DNA from: Falciphora oryzae
Taxonomy: Eukaryota > Ascomycota > Sordariomycetes > Magnaporthales > Magnaporthaceae
Reading direction: 5' to 3'
DNA: 64,000 bases
Assembly: GCA_000733355.1 (NCBI GenBank)
Contig: JNVV01000002.1
Span: forward strand, 536,864 to 600,863
The notes beneath the pieces were generated by a model. The model saw nothing but the letters and a program-made list of their open reading frames with translations, was not told the origin of the DNA and searched no databases. This document shows positions 35,470-46,410 of this stretch, piece by piece (position 1 is the first letter of the stretch; every line of letters begins with the position of its first letter). Made by a program: the position numbers and the translations under genes.

Positions 35470-36330
35470 TGCCGGGTCCGGTGCTGCTTAAATTGATCAG
35501 GGAGAAGGTTTCTCGAGGCGAGAGGCTTGGTGTTTAGGGCGGTTAAGCGAGAGACGGCCAGACGGTTGACGTAAAGGGGTATACGTCCTAGCTCCGTCTT
35601 ATATGCTGCGCCAGCTGGCGCTTCCGTTGGCGATGGCAAGCCGGGCAGGACCCGCAGCAGTCGGGACCGTCGGCCGCGGGCATGCAGCTCCGTGGTGGGA
35701 ACCCCGCCGATAAACGGCTTGCACCGGCAGGCTCTCGGCAACTGATGGTACAATGCCCCTTATCTAGAAATCCTGCATACTTGGTAAGGAAGTTAGCGAG
35801 ACGTAGTGAAATACCGAGTGGATGCATATCATGTTTTGGGGGTCGACGCTTGGGTTTTGGCTTCACTTGCACTCGCTGGAATTTCAATAAGCCGGAGGCC
35901 TCTGGCATGTGCTCGAGATGAGGCTCCTTTTCGTCCTTGATTCTTTCCACGATATTGTCCAAAGGGGCTGCGGCCGTATTTGCTGGCATCAGGAAGGAAA
36001 GGCCGCAAATCGGCGAGCTCGACGCCCCGTTCGTCTCGGCGGCCATTTCGCTCCTTGCCCAGAAATGAAAAGCTCAACTGGACGACATGGCTCAGGAAAG
36101 GAGCCCAGCTTGGCGGCGCTCGAGAACCCTAACCCCGCGCACGATGCTTCCCCTGAAATCCACCAGCCCCGAGAAGAAATCATCAAGCCGGAAAACTGGT
36201 TGATGCAAACACCAGCAACCATAAACGTTTACATTCTCATTCAAAACATTCCTTTTAGCCCACGCTCACCATCTCGCTCTTCAACAAACACCAAACCCTG
36301 ATCCGGGTGGTCAAGTGGTTATAAAGGACA
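35470..36330. other. Intergenic between amidase and tRNA-like gene
   Basis: Amidase promoter side. No further gene recognised. Confidence 0.55.
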
Positions 36331-36367
36331 GCCGTTGTATAGCAGTGGTTAGCTTGTCGCCCTCCGA

Positions 36368-36380
36368 TGTTTTCGGAGGT
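36368..36380 (+). other. Candidate canonical tRNA intron, 13 nt
   Basis: Lies directly 3' of nucleotide 37. Its TCGGAGG (36373-36379) is complementary to nucleotides 31-37, the anticodon-intron pairing expected of eukaryotic pre-tRNA. Confidence 0.65.
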
Positions 36381-36388
36381 AGGCGGAG

Positions 36389-36468
36389 GTGAGCGCGTCC
36401 CATCCGTGCCAGACACGTCCCCCAGGCCCATGGTCACGCTTGCTAACATGGAAATTTGACGGAATCAG
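36389..36468 (+). other. 80-nt spliceosomal-looking insert in tRNA variable loop
   Basis: Begins GTGAGC, has a perfect fungal branch-point hexamer GCTAAC (36442-36447) and ends TCAG. Its borders are exactly those needed to leave the variable loop AGAC. Confidence 0.6.
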
Positions 36469-36473
36469 ACCCG

Positions 36474-36484
36474 GGTTCGAATCC
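36474..36484 (+). promoter_or_regulatory. Pol III B box
   Basis: GGTTCGAATCC, an exact match to the GGTTCGANTCC consensus, within the T arm of the tRNA-like gene. Confidence 0.85.
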
Positions 36485-36501
36485 CGGCAGCGGTGCAATT
36501 C

Positions 36502-36509
36502 TTTTTTTT
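36502..36509 (+). terminator. Pol III terminator T8
   Basis: Eight T residues start seven bases after the tRNA discriminator base, the usual position and form of a Pol III stop. Confidence 0.85.
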
Positions 36510-37300
36510 CTTTCTTTTTGTTCTCTGGCAACTCATTATTCTGGGGCTTCTCCCCTTTGACGCCAACCAACAACAGCTTATTTGGCCCGACATCGCGGGC
36601 CAGGGCAAACAAAGCTTAGAACAGGGCAAATAATGATAGGAATTTGCAGCTGGTAATGTTCGCGTTTATTCTTTTTGGGCGAACTTTGTATTGTGTACCA
36701 ATAAACATAAACCAGAGTGGTCATGGGCGAGGACTAGATATGGACCTCGGCCACACTCCAAATGATCGCTCGCCTTGCCCAACGCCAAAAGAGCCCGCCT
36801 GGGACATGAAAAGGCAGGTCTGAGACTCGTGCTCAGGAACACCGTTCCTAATGTAAGAACAGAAAATCGGAAGAGTTAGATGACGCAACAAGTTGAGTCT
36901 GTCTTCCGGAGCCGATCTGTCGACTTCTTTTTTTTTCCTCTCCCATCCATCAAAACCCAGGATATGAAACAGAAAACCAATGCCGAAAGTTATTGGGGGA
37001 TATAAAACGGATGTGTAAAGCAAAGATATGAAAAGAGGACAAGAAAGAAAAAGGCAGGCAGTCTATAAGCTTGCGCCGCATGGGGCATTCCGAACCCATG
37101 TTTTTTTTGTACGAACCGAGGAGCAGAAACGTGGGCAAATGGAAGGGAGATAAAGACCGCAGAAAACAAAAGAGCAAAACACCAAATATGCACGTGCTGG
37201 GTATGCCGCCATATGGAGATGAGCGGTTCCCTTTGGGGGTGCCTTGGGCAGCTAGAGTGTGACAAGGCAGACGCCGGGAATATTTAGTTGTCGTCATTCG
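36510..37300. other. Intergenic, no gene seen
   Basis: AT-rich spacer holding the 3' side of the Rap/Rsr1-like gene. Confidence 0.55.
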
Positions 37301-38848
37301 TCATAGGATGGTGCATTTGTTGTGCCTTTTGCTCCTACTCTTCTTTTGAGGCTTGGTTGAGAGGGCGCCGCCGTCGTTCCTATACTCGTCGTCGCCGTAG
37401 TAGGGGCTGCCCTGCGTGCTGTCTCGACGCAGCATCTGGCGACAGAGATCGATAAACACTTCATCGACGTTTGCTATCAAGTAAACTTCTGCGTAAGTAC
37501 TCGGTTTTCTGCGTGGGACGGGTCACATCGTCTTACTCCTTGTCCTCGCGCTAGCCTCATAGTATGGGGCATGCCAGCGTTGGGATATGGAAAAAGCCTT
37601 GGTGCGGGCTACTGTCCGCTGGTCCTCGAGGTCGGCCTTGTTGCCGCAGATGACGATTGGTGCGTTATCGTCCTCCTTGATCCTGATGATCTCCTCTCTC
37701 AGCTGGGCCAGCTCCGTGAGGGACGACTGTGACGTTATGCTGAAGACGAGTAGGAATCCTTGACCCGTCCTCATGTAGAGGTCCCGCATGGCGACTATGT
37801 GGCTTGGTTAGCAAAATATCCCAGCTGCTGTGTCAGGGCAACGGCTGCACACATACCGAACTGTTCCGTTCCTGCTGTGTCAAGGCTGCATCGAGGGTGT
37901 TAGTTTAAATACATGGACGCATCTGTGGCATGACCTCTGGCAAAGTGTATGGTCCGTCGGGTCAAGCGGCTTACATCTCCAAAATCACTTGCCGTCCCTA
38001 CAAGCAGACACAAATGATGTTAGCTTATGTAATCAGGCACTCGAGCAAGGCTGCATCTGCACGAAGAGACAGGGAGACAGGTAGGACAAGGAAGGGACTG
38101 GAAGCAACTCACATCGACGGAGACTTGTGTCCTGTACGAATCCTCTATGGTGGGATCATAGCTCTCGATCCACTCATTGTGGACGAATTGTGCTGGCAAG
38201 GGTGAAAACGCATTAGTTCTGGTGCATCATGGGATCATGGGTTGGCCAATGACGCGCAGGCGGGAAGGGGCACGTGACGCAGGATGTTTGGTTTCCTGAT
38301 ATGGATCACAGCGGCCTTGGAGGGCACATAGGCATAAGACGGGCGAGATAATGCAGCGGAATGGGTGGCATACCAGTCAAACAGCTCTTCCCCACACCAC
38401 CTGGACCAACGGACAACAAGAACTGGGTCAGCGTGATGCGGTCCGAGTCGTGCCGCTTCAAACAGACTTGTTTCAGCGAGAGTGGAATGCGTGGAAGCGA
38501 ACCCACCTGCGCCCAGGACGACTATGTGAAACTCGCGTCTATTTTCCCACCCGTTTCCAAAACGCGGTTAGCGGAGCCGATAGACAACAAACAAGACACG
38601 GTTTTGGTTGGCGGGGAGAGAATGGAAGGGATAAACAGAGTGTGGCGATGGTGGTAGTGGTGGTAGTGGTGGTGGTGTTGGGCCGGGAGGCTGAAGATGC
38701 CGGCCGGTTGGGTGCAGAGGCTGGACGGGGAAGGGCCGCAATGGTGGCGACGACGATAAGGATAGGGTGCATCGGGGGCGATGACGATCGCATGGGAGAC
38801 AAAAGAGAAGTGGCAAAAACCTTACGCAGGCATGTATCGTGAAGGCAT
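37301..38848 (-). CDS. rsr1: Rap/Rsr1-type small GTPase (KREV-1-like), eight exons
   Basis: Model: complement(join(37301..37473,37537..37794,37857..37885,37975..37997,38113..38192,38374..38400,38507..38538,38826..38848)), 214 residues. The assembled protein has the P-loop GAGGVGKS (17-24), effector loop YDPTIEDSYRTQ, switch II DTAGTEQF, GNKADL, SARTR and the prenylation box CTIL at the end after a basic stretch (KKSRSKRHNK). All seven introns have GT-AG ends, several with CTAAC branch points, and every phase agrees. The Rap-like effector loop and GAGGVGKS place it with Rsr1/Bud1/Krev-1, which control polarity at the plasma membrane. Exons of 23, 32, 27, 23 and 29 nt are unusually small. Exon 1 (MPSRYMPA) is the least certain. 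The promoter is partly lost in the assembly gap. Confidence 0.9.
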
Positions 38849-38924
38849 GGCGCTTGGCTGGCGAGGCGCGCATGCATGCCCGCCCGCGGAGACGGGAGCA
38901 CACGGCGTTGAATTGAGACCCAGC

Positions 38925-39756
38925 NNNNNNNNNNNNNNNNNNNNNNNNNNNNNNNNNNNNNNNNNNNNNNNNNNNNNNNNNNNNNNNNNNNNNNNNNNNN
39001 NNNNNNNNNNNNNNNNNNNNNNNNNNNNNNNNNNNNNNNNNNNNNNNNNNNNNNNNNNNNNNNNNNNNNNNNNNNNNNNNNNNNNNNNNNNNNNNNNNNN
39101 NNNNNNNNNNNNNNNNNNNNNNNNNNNNNNNNNNNNNNNNNNNNNNNNNNNNNNNNNNNNNNNNNNNNNNNNNNNNNNNNNNNNNNNNNNNNNNNNNNNN
39201 NNNNNNNNNNNNNNNNNNNNNNNNNNNNNNNNNNNNNNNNNNNNNNNNNNNNNNNNNNNNNNNNNNNNNNNNNNNNNNNNNNNNNNNNNNNNNNNNNNNN
39301 NNNNNNNNNNNNNNNNNNNNNNNNNNNNNNNNNNNNNNNNNNNNNNNNNNNNNNNNNNNNNNNNNNNNNNNNNNNNNNNNNNNNNNNNNNNNNNNNNNNN
39401 NNNNNNNNNNNNNNNNNNNNNNNNNNNNNNNNNNNNNNNNNNNNNNNNNNNNNNNNNNNNNNNNNNNNNNNNNNNNNNNNNNNNNNNNNNNNNNNNNNNN
39501 NNNNNNNNNNNNNNNNNNNNNNNNNNNNNNNNNNNNNNNNNNNNNNNNNNNNNNNNNNNNNNNNNNNNNNNNNNNNNNNNNNNNNNNNNNNNNNNNNNNN
39601 NNNNNNNNNNNNNNNNNNNNNNNNNNNNNNNNNNNNNNNNNNNNNNNNNNNNNNNNNNNNNNNNNNNNNNNNNNNNNNNNNNNNNNNNNNNNNNNNNNNN
39701 NNNNNNNNNNNNNNNNNNNNNNNNNNNNNNNNNNNNNNNNNNNNNNNNNNNNNNNN
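38925..39756. other. Assembly gap, 832 N
   Basis: A run of N bases. Frames that appear to cross it have no meaning. Confidence 1.
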
Positions 39757-41130
39757 TTGAGGAAAGCGGGTTCCCTTGGGGGCGGGGTGGCTGAAAGGCG
39801 GGGGTTACAGGCAAAATTGGCCCGAGCGTGCTGAAGAGGATGGTGCACACGACGGTGGGTTTTGTGTCTGGCGTGGTTGGAAGGACACCTGCACAAAGCA
39901 GGGCTCTGGCGCACCGGCAACCACAATCCGGCGCAGTCAGACGGGCAAGCAAAGTAAGCACCGCTGCCACTGCAACCACCACTACCGCAATCACACTCTG
40001 CTGCTGTCTCGGATTGAAAAGAAAAAAAAAAAAAAAAGGGGGGGTGGTGAATTGAGATCGAGATAAGGATGACCGGATCGAATGGATGGCCCCGGATTGA
40101 GGTTGCGAGGCAGAGCCCGGCAGCTTGGGACCCAAAAAGTCGAGGGGACTGAGACGAGACGGCCCAAAATGGCAATAGCGCTGGGGATCTCTCCAAGAAG
40201 GGTCGGTAAGTGAGGCGGGCTAGGCGAGGCGGTGCGCGTCTGGTTCGAGTTGGAAAAAAAAAAAAAAAAAAAGGGTTTGCGAGTGCTTCCTTGTCCTCGC
40301 TCGTCCCGATGGAGAGGCCCGGCCGCCCTCCTTGCCCTCTGGTGGATTTGGCCGAGATCGAATTCGCCAAAGTCCTGGGGGCACCTTTTTAAAGTGGGCG
40401 ACGATAAAACCAACCTACCCTGGGCACCATCGACGACAGGACCACGGTTTTTATATGCCTCTGCGTGGCGAAGAAATTGCTTCGATCTCTATATCATATT
40501 CCTACCTCCCTCCATACGAGCTCGGCTCGCCTCAGCAGGGTCGTTGTCGTCGCATGTCCCACGCCGTTCGTTGCTTGTTTGTCATCCCTCGCCTCCCACG
40601 CAGATATTGCTTCTTTTTTGGGGGTGGGTTGTCTATCTTTGCTTTTTTGGCCCGGGACGGCAAGGGACGAAAGTCTTGGGGGGTGCCCCATCGTGCCCCC
40701 TGCTGCGCCATGGCAAGAAGGGAAGAGAAAATGAAAAAGAACCCGGGTGGTCGTCGGCGTGCAAGTCAGAAGTCAGGCAAGGCAGCGATGGCCACCCCCT
40801 GCTGGTCCTGTGGCGGCGGCGGCGGCGGCAAGGGACTCTAGCTGGCCAACAACCCCAAGCCAGGCAGGCAGCAAAAAAACGACGGAGCACGGTAAACATT
40901 CTGACCGATGATGTGTTTGTTCATGCCACTACTCTGCGGCGTCCACGAGGCTTTTCGAGTCCCGAACGGCCGAACGAACGTCAAGCCCTGGTCGTCCACG
41001 CGGTATCCACACCGAAGACAGCAGGGCCCCTTGAGCGCCCGTTCCTGAAAAGGGCACACGGTTCGAGCTAGCCATGGATGGCAATCTTTACCTAACGGAA
41101 ATAATGAATTGAGAGCGGAGTTTGGGGACT

Positions 41131-41135
<5 letters not shown>

Positions 41136-41171
<36 letters not shown>
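41136..41171. repeat. (CTG)12 microsatellite
   Basis: Twelve exact CTG units. No reading frame around them looks coding, unlike the polyQ-encoding repeats in areA and the WSC gene. Confidence 0.9.
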
Positions 41172-41174
<3 letters not shown>

Positions 41175-43572
41175 GCTGCAAGGCGACGGTGCGGACTGGG
41201 TTGTGTGCGCTCTGACCATCAGAACAAAAGCCCAAAAAGTCCCACAAGGACCAACGAAATGGGACGGGCGAGTCAGCGCGCTAGGCGGGCGGCGGTCCGG
41301 CTGCACATCTTTTTCTTTGAATACTTTTCTTTTCTTATTTCCTTTCTTTTCTTTTGCCCAGCACACCAACGGATCGCAGGCTCCATTCGGGGCTCCGCTT
41401 GCTGGTCCGCTTCCGATATCCGCGGGCGGGTTTCCCTGGGTTCGCTGTGGTGGGTGGAGCCCCGATCCATCTCGGGTAGTATTGGCGATTGTCATAAAAG
41501 TCTTTTTTGTGTCAGTTATTTTTTTTATCTGCTTCTTTTTTTGTCCTGTTCCTAACCAACTGCCTGGCGTTGTCGCGTCACGAGGCACCAGCTAGAAACA
41601 GATCGTCTTCCTTATTTTCCAAAGCGGATGCCGCTCTCCCTGACCAACCTTCCTCAGGCAAAGCAAGCACAGAGCACCACCGGCAGCGCAATATCGCAAG
41701 CAGACACCGCTTCTGTCCAGGAGCGGTCTCCGCAAATTGCCATCATCACGGCACCGCATAGCTGCCGGCAACCGTTCTTCGAGGTGCCACGGTTCGTATC
41801 GGGAGGACGTTTGGTGGGTCGGACCCAACAGGTTGCGCAGAGAAGGCCAAGCAGTGCACGTGGGAGCATTTACCCTTTGTGTAGCGCCATCAAAAGGGTT
41901 ATTTTCCACCTCACGCAAAGATGTGTGCATCCCCTCCGTCCCACCCTCTTATTTTTGTTCGTCCGATACGTCTTACGGTCCAGAAGTTTATTCTCGCAAG
42001 TGCGTCTCGTCTCGCGCGAGCTGGACGGAGAAATCTGATATGTGATGCAAATTGTCGCATGTCGCGGAGGCCATGGCACAATAAGGAAAGAGACAAAAAA
42101 AAAAAGCACAGAGCACATCCGATAGCGCTGACCAGGGAGCCCTCAAATTGCATACCCGGCCCTGCACGCGCGCCTGGGATTGACCAAACGGGTGAGCCGC
42201 ACCAGGCGCTCTTTTCGGCTAAAGGTCGAGAAAGAGAAGCCTCGCCTTGCAGCTGTCACACTTGGAGGGTGTTATGCGTTTCCGTCCTTGGGAGGAGGAA
42301 CATGCGCGTCGACGAAGCCCGTAGCCAAACGGCTGCTCCATTCAAGCGCTCGCATGCGGGGAGGAGGGGGGAAATCCAGAATCCAGGCGGTTGAGGCGGC
42401 GAGGAGCGGCCAATGGGGGAGCTGCGGAAGAGAATCCTGACTTTGGTGGTTTTGTGCTGGCATGCACAGATCACGATCATCACATATCGTCCGTCCGAGC
42501 CATGCCAAAAAAAAAAAAAACACAACCCCTAGCCAACAAACCACCGCGAGATCTCGGAAAGAGTCTGGCATCTTCTTTTTAGCCCTCCGACCTCGCTTTC
42601 ACGCCCTTTCTCTGTCCTTCGCCTCTGTTCTGCGTCTGTTCCCCCCTCTCTCTCCTCGCATGGGCTTCCTTGACGCGTTGCATACTGCCCTGTCCTGGTC
42701 CTGATCCTTCGAAGAGCTTGTGCGTTGACGGACAAGATCCGTTCGCCCACTTTTTGAGCCCTTGAAAGGTTTCTTTTAGCTCAGGCTTGTCACAATACAA
42801 TCCCACCGCTGCGGTTGTGGTTCCACCGCCAAAGATGTGTTCCCTACCGCGCGGGCAGCAGCAGCTGGAGTGCGGTTTCCCCACTCTTTTTTTGTTGGCC
42901 CAAGAGCCCCGCACGGTCTCTAAATTATTATCGCCACCTAGCACCTGGCACCCCTTACCAGTTCGGAAAAAGGGAAGGGATATAGGAAAAGAAGGAAAAA
43001 AAAAAAGGAAGGGGCATAGGAAAGGAAATAGGAAAAATTAGGATAGGGGTCCCAACTACAGCGTTGTTAGAACTGCAGATTTTTATTTAGGCGCCGTGCC
43101 CCGCCTCGACTTGCAATATCAGATCATTCTCCTCGACTGACTATGATCTCCAGCCAGTGACCCCCTCCCCGGTCACGATCTGTGCGTCCCAATGTCACCA
43201 AAGGGAAGGGGGCATCCCGGCTTGCTGTATGTGTGTAACGTGCGACGGGGGGCGTGCCTTTGCATTTCCAATCAGTCGTTCGTTCCCTTTATCCCCATTT
43301 CAGACGCCGCCCTCGGCCGCCGGCCGCCAGCCCGCCGACTCCGGCGGCCGAGATAAGAAGGACAAAACTGACGGGCCGCGTAACGTGTCTGTCTGCCTGC
43401 TATGAATCAGAAAAGCCAATGCCCGACCATGTGCGCCGTGTAACCCGTCCATGGCCCGTCTCGTTCCACATCGGTCAAAAAACACGTAAAGACCTGTCTC
43501 ACCGGCCTCCCGCGCTTCCAATATATTGTCCCGCTTGTCAATGCTTGGTTTGCTGCATGTTCTATCTTGCTT

Positions 43573-43573
43573 G

Positions 43574-43628
<55 letters not shown>
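43573..43628. repeat. (GCCT)14 tetranucleotide microsatellite
   Basis: Fourteen exact tandem GCCT units (56 bp) in non-coding sequence. Confidence 0.95.
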
Positions 43629-43631
<3 letters not shown>

Positions 43632-44340
43632 TTCCGTCCAAGCCGGTGTGCCCAAAGGCCGCCTGCTCGAGCCGAACAGGCATGTAGCCTTGTGGGACGG
43701 CCGTCTCTCGCGGGCCACGTGGTGGCCTCCACCCGGGACGCAACTTTAATCCGGCAATTTTGTGGCCGTTTCCCGTAACCCTGTTGTCTTCTGTCACCGG
43801 AGATGGGATAGCAAGGACGACCGCTGTTATCACTCCGAGTTTTTTCTTTGCAAGATGCCTTGTCCCTCTCGCTCCATTCGACTGATCTTGGCTGGGTCAA
43901 AAAATACATCCCTCGGTGCTCACGAGGAGTCCCTTGCTTCGCCGGACCGGCTGGGCGGCGCCCCTTCTAGGCCTCTTGGCGCAGCTTCTCGGGGAGTCCT
44001 GCTTCTGCACATGTCCCAGGATGGACCCCGGGGTTGGGCCATGTCCGTCAAGCATGCTGACGTTCGGTGTTATCCGAGCCAACATACGTCACTTAAAGAC
44101 TTTTCGGGAGGCAATAAACGGTGGCAACGGGTGGCAAAAACAATGTCTTCCCGACTCCGACAAAGTCTGCCGGTTCCAAGGCAAGAACCGCAGCTGCCAG
44201 TTCAGAAACAGTCTGCTATCAGAAACGAAGTAACATAGGCATGTAGGAAAACAGGTATTGGAAGCAGCGCTCAGGCCGTGTAAGGGAAAGGCGTAGTGGC
44301 TGTTGGAAAGAAGAAAAAGGGGTTATCCATGAATTTTTTA

Positions 44341-44979
44341 TTACGCCGGGCTGGTGCCGGGACGCACGACACCCAGCACGATGACCAATATCCCAACAAT
44401 GAAAAACAGCAGCAGGGGAGCTATGCAGAAGGCCACCATGCGCACGCGTCTCCGCCGCCTCGACTGCGCGGCCGCCACCGCCCCCAGCGGTGGGAGGGGC
44501 CGCTGCATGGGGATCCATTCCGTGCTGTTGTTGTACCCGCCGCCACCCACGCCAGGGCTGGCGACCCCACCGCCGCCGTAGGGGCTCAGATGTGTCGGGC
44601 TGGCCTGCCTTGGTGACGTCACGTCGCCGCCGCCGAGCAGCTTCTGCTTCTGGGCGGGGTCGAGGGGCGCGAACGAGCTCTGGCTGTACGCGGGCGAGGA
44701 CGGCATCGATGCCAGGTACGGCGGCGGCGGGCCCGACGGTGCCGCCGCGGATGCAGATGCAGATGATGCCATCGGCCTGGGCGGGTCGTCTCTGCTGAAG
44801 GCGGGCGAGAGCGGCGAGGGCAGCGGGCTGGGGCCCGTGTAGAGGCTTTGCAGCGACTGCTGGCGGCGGTGGTTGTGGCGCTGCTCGCGGTACTCGGACT
44901 CGGCCAGGGACACGTTCAGCCGCGGCAGCCCCGCGGCTTTCTCGTCCCCGGCCCGGGGCTGCATGTCGCTAGAGGGCAT
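44341..44979 (-). CDS. Small Pro/Ser-rich protein with C-terminal membrane anchor
   Basis: A single exon of 212 residues. The first 170 residues are rich in Pro, Ser, Gly and Ala with SPLPSPLSP-type motifs. A cluster of five arginines (RRRRRVR) directly precedes a 25-residue hydrophobic segment (about 181-205), leaving only seven residues after it. That layout predicts a tail-anchored or N-in/C-out single-pass protein. I recognise no family. Codon usage and the uninterrupted frame support a real gene; the start at MPSSDMQPR is the first ATG. Confidence 0.7.
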   Translation of the reverse strand: MPSSDMQPRAGDEKAAGLPRLNVSLAESEYREQRHNHRRQQSLQSLYTGPSPLPSPLSPAFSRDDPPRPMASSASASAAAPSGPPPPYLASMPSSPAYSQSSFAPLDPAQKQKLLGGGDVTSPRQASPTHLSPYGGGGVASPGVGGGGYNNSTEWIPMQRPLPPLGAVAAAQSRRRRRVRMVAFCIAPLLLFFIVGILVIVLGVVRPGTSPA

Positions 44980-46042
44980 TGTGACCTTGTGATTGAGTGT
45001 AAGTGCACCGCTTGGCCGCGATGGTGCGGCTTGGCGTGCGGACGGATACTTGGCGGGGCCTTGTTGAGTGGGTTGTTCGGAAATGTCAAAGGCCAGCCAG
45101 AGTGAGGTTTCTGGACCACCCGAGAGTAATCGGTGAGGAAGTGCAGTAAGGCTCCGTGAATTAACGAAATAGGATTAAGTGCGTGGAAGAATAGAATGTA
45201 TGTTAACGATCATTAAAGGAATGCGAAGAAGAGAAAACGGGCGAAAGGGATAGCGAGCAGCCGGTCAACCTTGGACCGGGTGCATCTGAGGAGAAGCGCA
45301 GAAGTTTTGGGGAGAAATGGGCCTTGGCCGAGAAACAGAGATAATGGAAGGCCTGGCATTAAAACCGAGAGAGCTGAAGGATGCCCACCCTTCTCAGCTG
45401 AGAGCGGCTAGGCCACACCCGCATGGAGGTAAGCCCCCCAGGAAGGATCTCAATAAGCGCGGCCCTTGGACCCTTTTTTCGATTCGATAGTCAGCATTCC
45501 TTCCGAATGGTGATAGGGCAGGATCGCCAGCCTAACCCGTCGAACGTGCTGGCCGAAACCCGCCGGTCGGCCTCTAGAGACCCTCTCTCCCTCACGCAAG
45601 CCCTGCGTTTGCGTGGTCGCCCCGTGGCATGCTGGAAGTGTCCAGTAGCGCGTTTGAGGGAGGGCGCGAAACGGGTCAACGTGGTTCGGCTGTGTTCGCG
45701 CCATGTCCCTGAGCGTGTGTCTCTCTAGCTTTGCTTTTTTTTTTTAAAAAAAAAAAAAATTATTCTTTTTTTATATATATTTTATTCCGCATGTCTTGGA
45801 ACACACCCCAGCGCCCAAAAAGAGACAGAAGGAAAGTACGACTAAAAATGACTGAAAAAAAAAGAAAGGAAAAGAAAATGAGCCAGCCAGTAAAAGGGGG
45901 GCACTAACGGACGCCACCAACAGTTGGGGCTTGCTGGCGGCCGCTTTGGCGTGAGGCTGAACGTCGTCGTCGCGTGTCACACTTGCGAGATTTGCGGAGT
46001 GGGGAGAAAAAGTCGCAGGGAGCACAACCGAAAACGGCAAAA
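44980..46042. other. Intergenic, with AT-rich low-complexity tract
   Basis: Contains the promoter of the tail-anchored gene. Near 45737-45785 a T-run, an A-run and TATATATATTTTA form an AT-rich island. No gene seen. Confidence 0.55.
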
Positions 46043-46043
46043 A
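46039..46043 (-). terminator. Pol III terminator of the 5S gene
   Basis: Five T residues (minus strand) at the 3' end of the 5S sequence. Confidence 0.7.
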
Positions 46044-46161
46044 CATACAACACCGAGGATTCCCCAGTGGTCACCCACCTGAGTACTAGTTCGGCCCTCA
46101 CTGGTTTGACTAGGGGAGAGCGGACGGGATCCCGTATATTCCAATGGGTATGGTCGTATGT
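46043..46161 (-). rRNA. 5S ribosomal RNA
   Basis: Read on the minus strand it starts ACATACGACCATACCCATTG, contains GGGATCCCGTCCGCTCTCCC and GTGAGGGCCGAACTAGTACT, and ends GGTGTTGTATGT. This is the fungal 5S sequence, 119 nt, with helix I formed by the two ends (ACATACGAC with its partner at the 3' end). A T-run at the 3' end serves as the Pol III stop. It is a lone copy, as expected of Pezizomycotina, where 5S genes are dispersed rather than in the rDNA repeat. Protein frames through this stretch are shadows. Confidence 0.96.
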
Positions 46162-46410
46162 GCTTGCTGGTTTTAGGAGCATTAGCCATATCGCGAATGC
46201 GAATGCTCGGGGACAGCTGAATTTTGCAGGCTATTCGGCTCTCGGGTTCAGCTTGAATTTCAGCCGCATTGAGAACGCTGGGCTGCTGGGGCCAGTTGTC
46301 TGCCAATCGCAGCAGTTTTTAAGTGCCAGCTGTTGTCGAAATACGAACAACAGCGTCTCGACCTGTCATGGATTATCGTTCAGGCGAAATTCTTGCACTG
46401 CGACATCAAT

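Larger units (their letters stand above)
36331..36495 (+). tRNA. tRNA-like gene, anticodon CCG (Arg), with two insertions
   Basis: The acceptor arm GCCGTTG (36331-36337) pairs with CAGCGGT (36488-36494) over 7 bp, two of them G-U; the discriminator is G36495. The D arm holds AGTGGTTA. The anticodon stem TCGCC (36357-36361) pairs with GGCGG (36382-36386), loop C-T-CCG-A-A. The T arm is CCGGG-TTCGAAT-CCCGG (36471-36487). Insert 1 (36368-36380, 13 nt) sits after nucleotide 37, the canonical intron site, and can pair with the anticodon (TCGGAGG against CCTCCGA). Insert 2 (36389-36468, 80 nt) sits in the variable loop, starts GTGAGC, has GCTAAC 22 nt before its end, and ends CAG. With both removed, a 72-nt cloverleaf with a 4-nt variable loop remains. 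A pseudogene interrupted by an insertion is the alternative. Confidence 0.7.
39757..44340. other. 4.6-kb gene-free interval after the gap
   Basis: No recognisable coding region or structural RNA. It is rich in simple sequence: A-runs near 40022-40036 and 40254-40272, (CTG)12, (GCCT)14, and pyrimidine tracts near 41310-41360 and 42580-42660. The left part may be the promoter of the Rap/Rsr1-like gene. Confidence 0.5.

Noticed and set aside
38568..40370. Frames of 337-600 codons crossing 38925-39756
   Set aside because: They exist only because the N run contains no stop codons.
43562..43909. Repetitive frames reading (AGRQ)n or (LPAC)n
   Set aside because: They are translations of the (GCCT)14 microsatellite.
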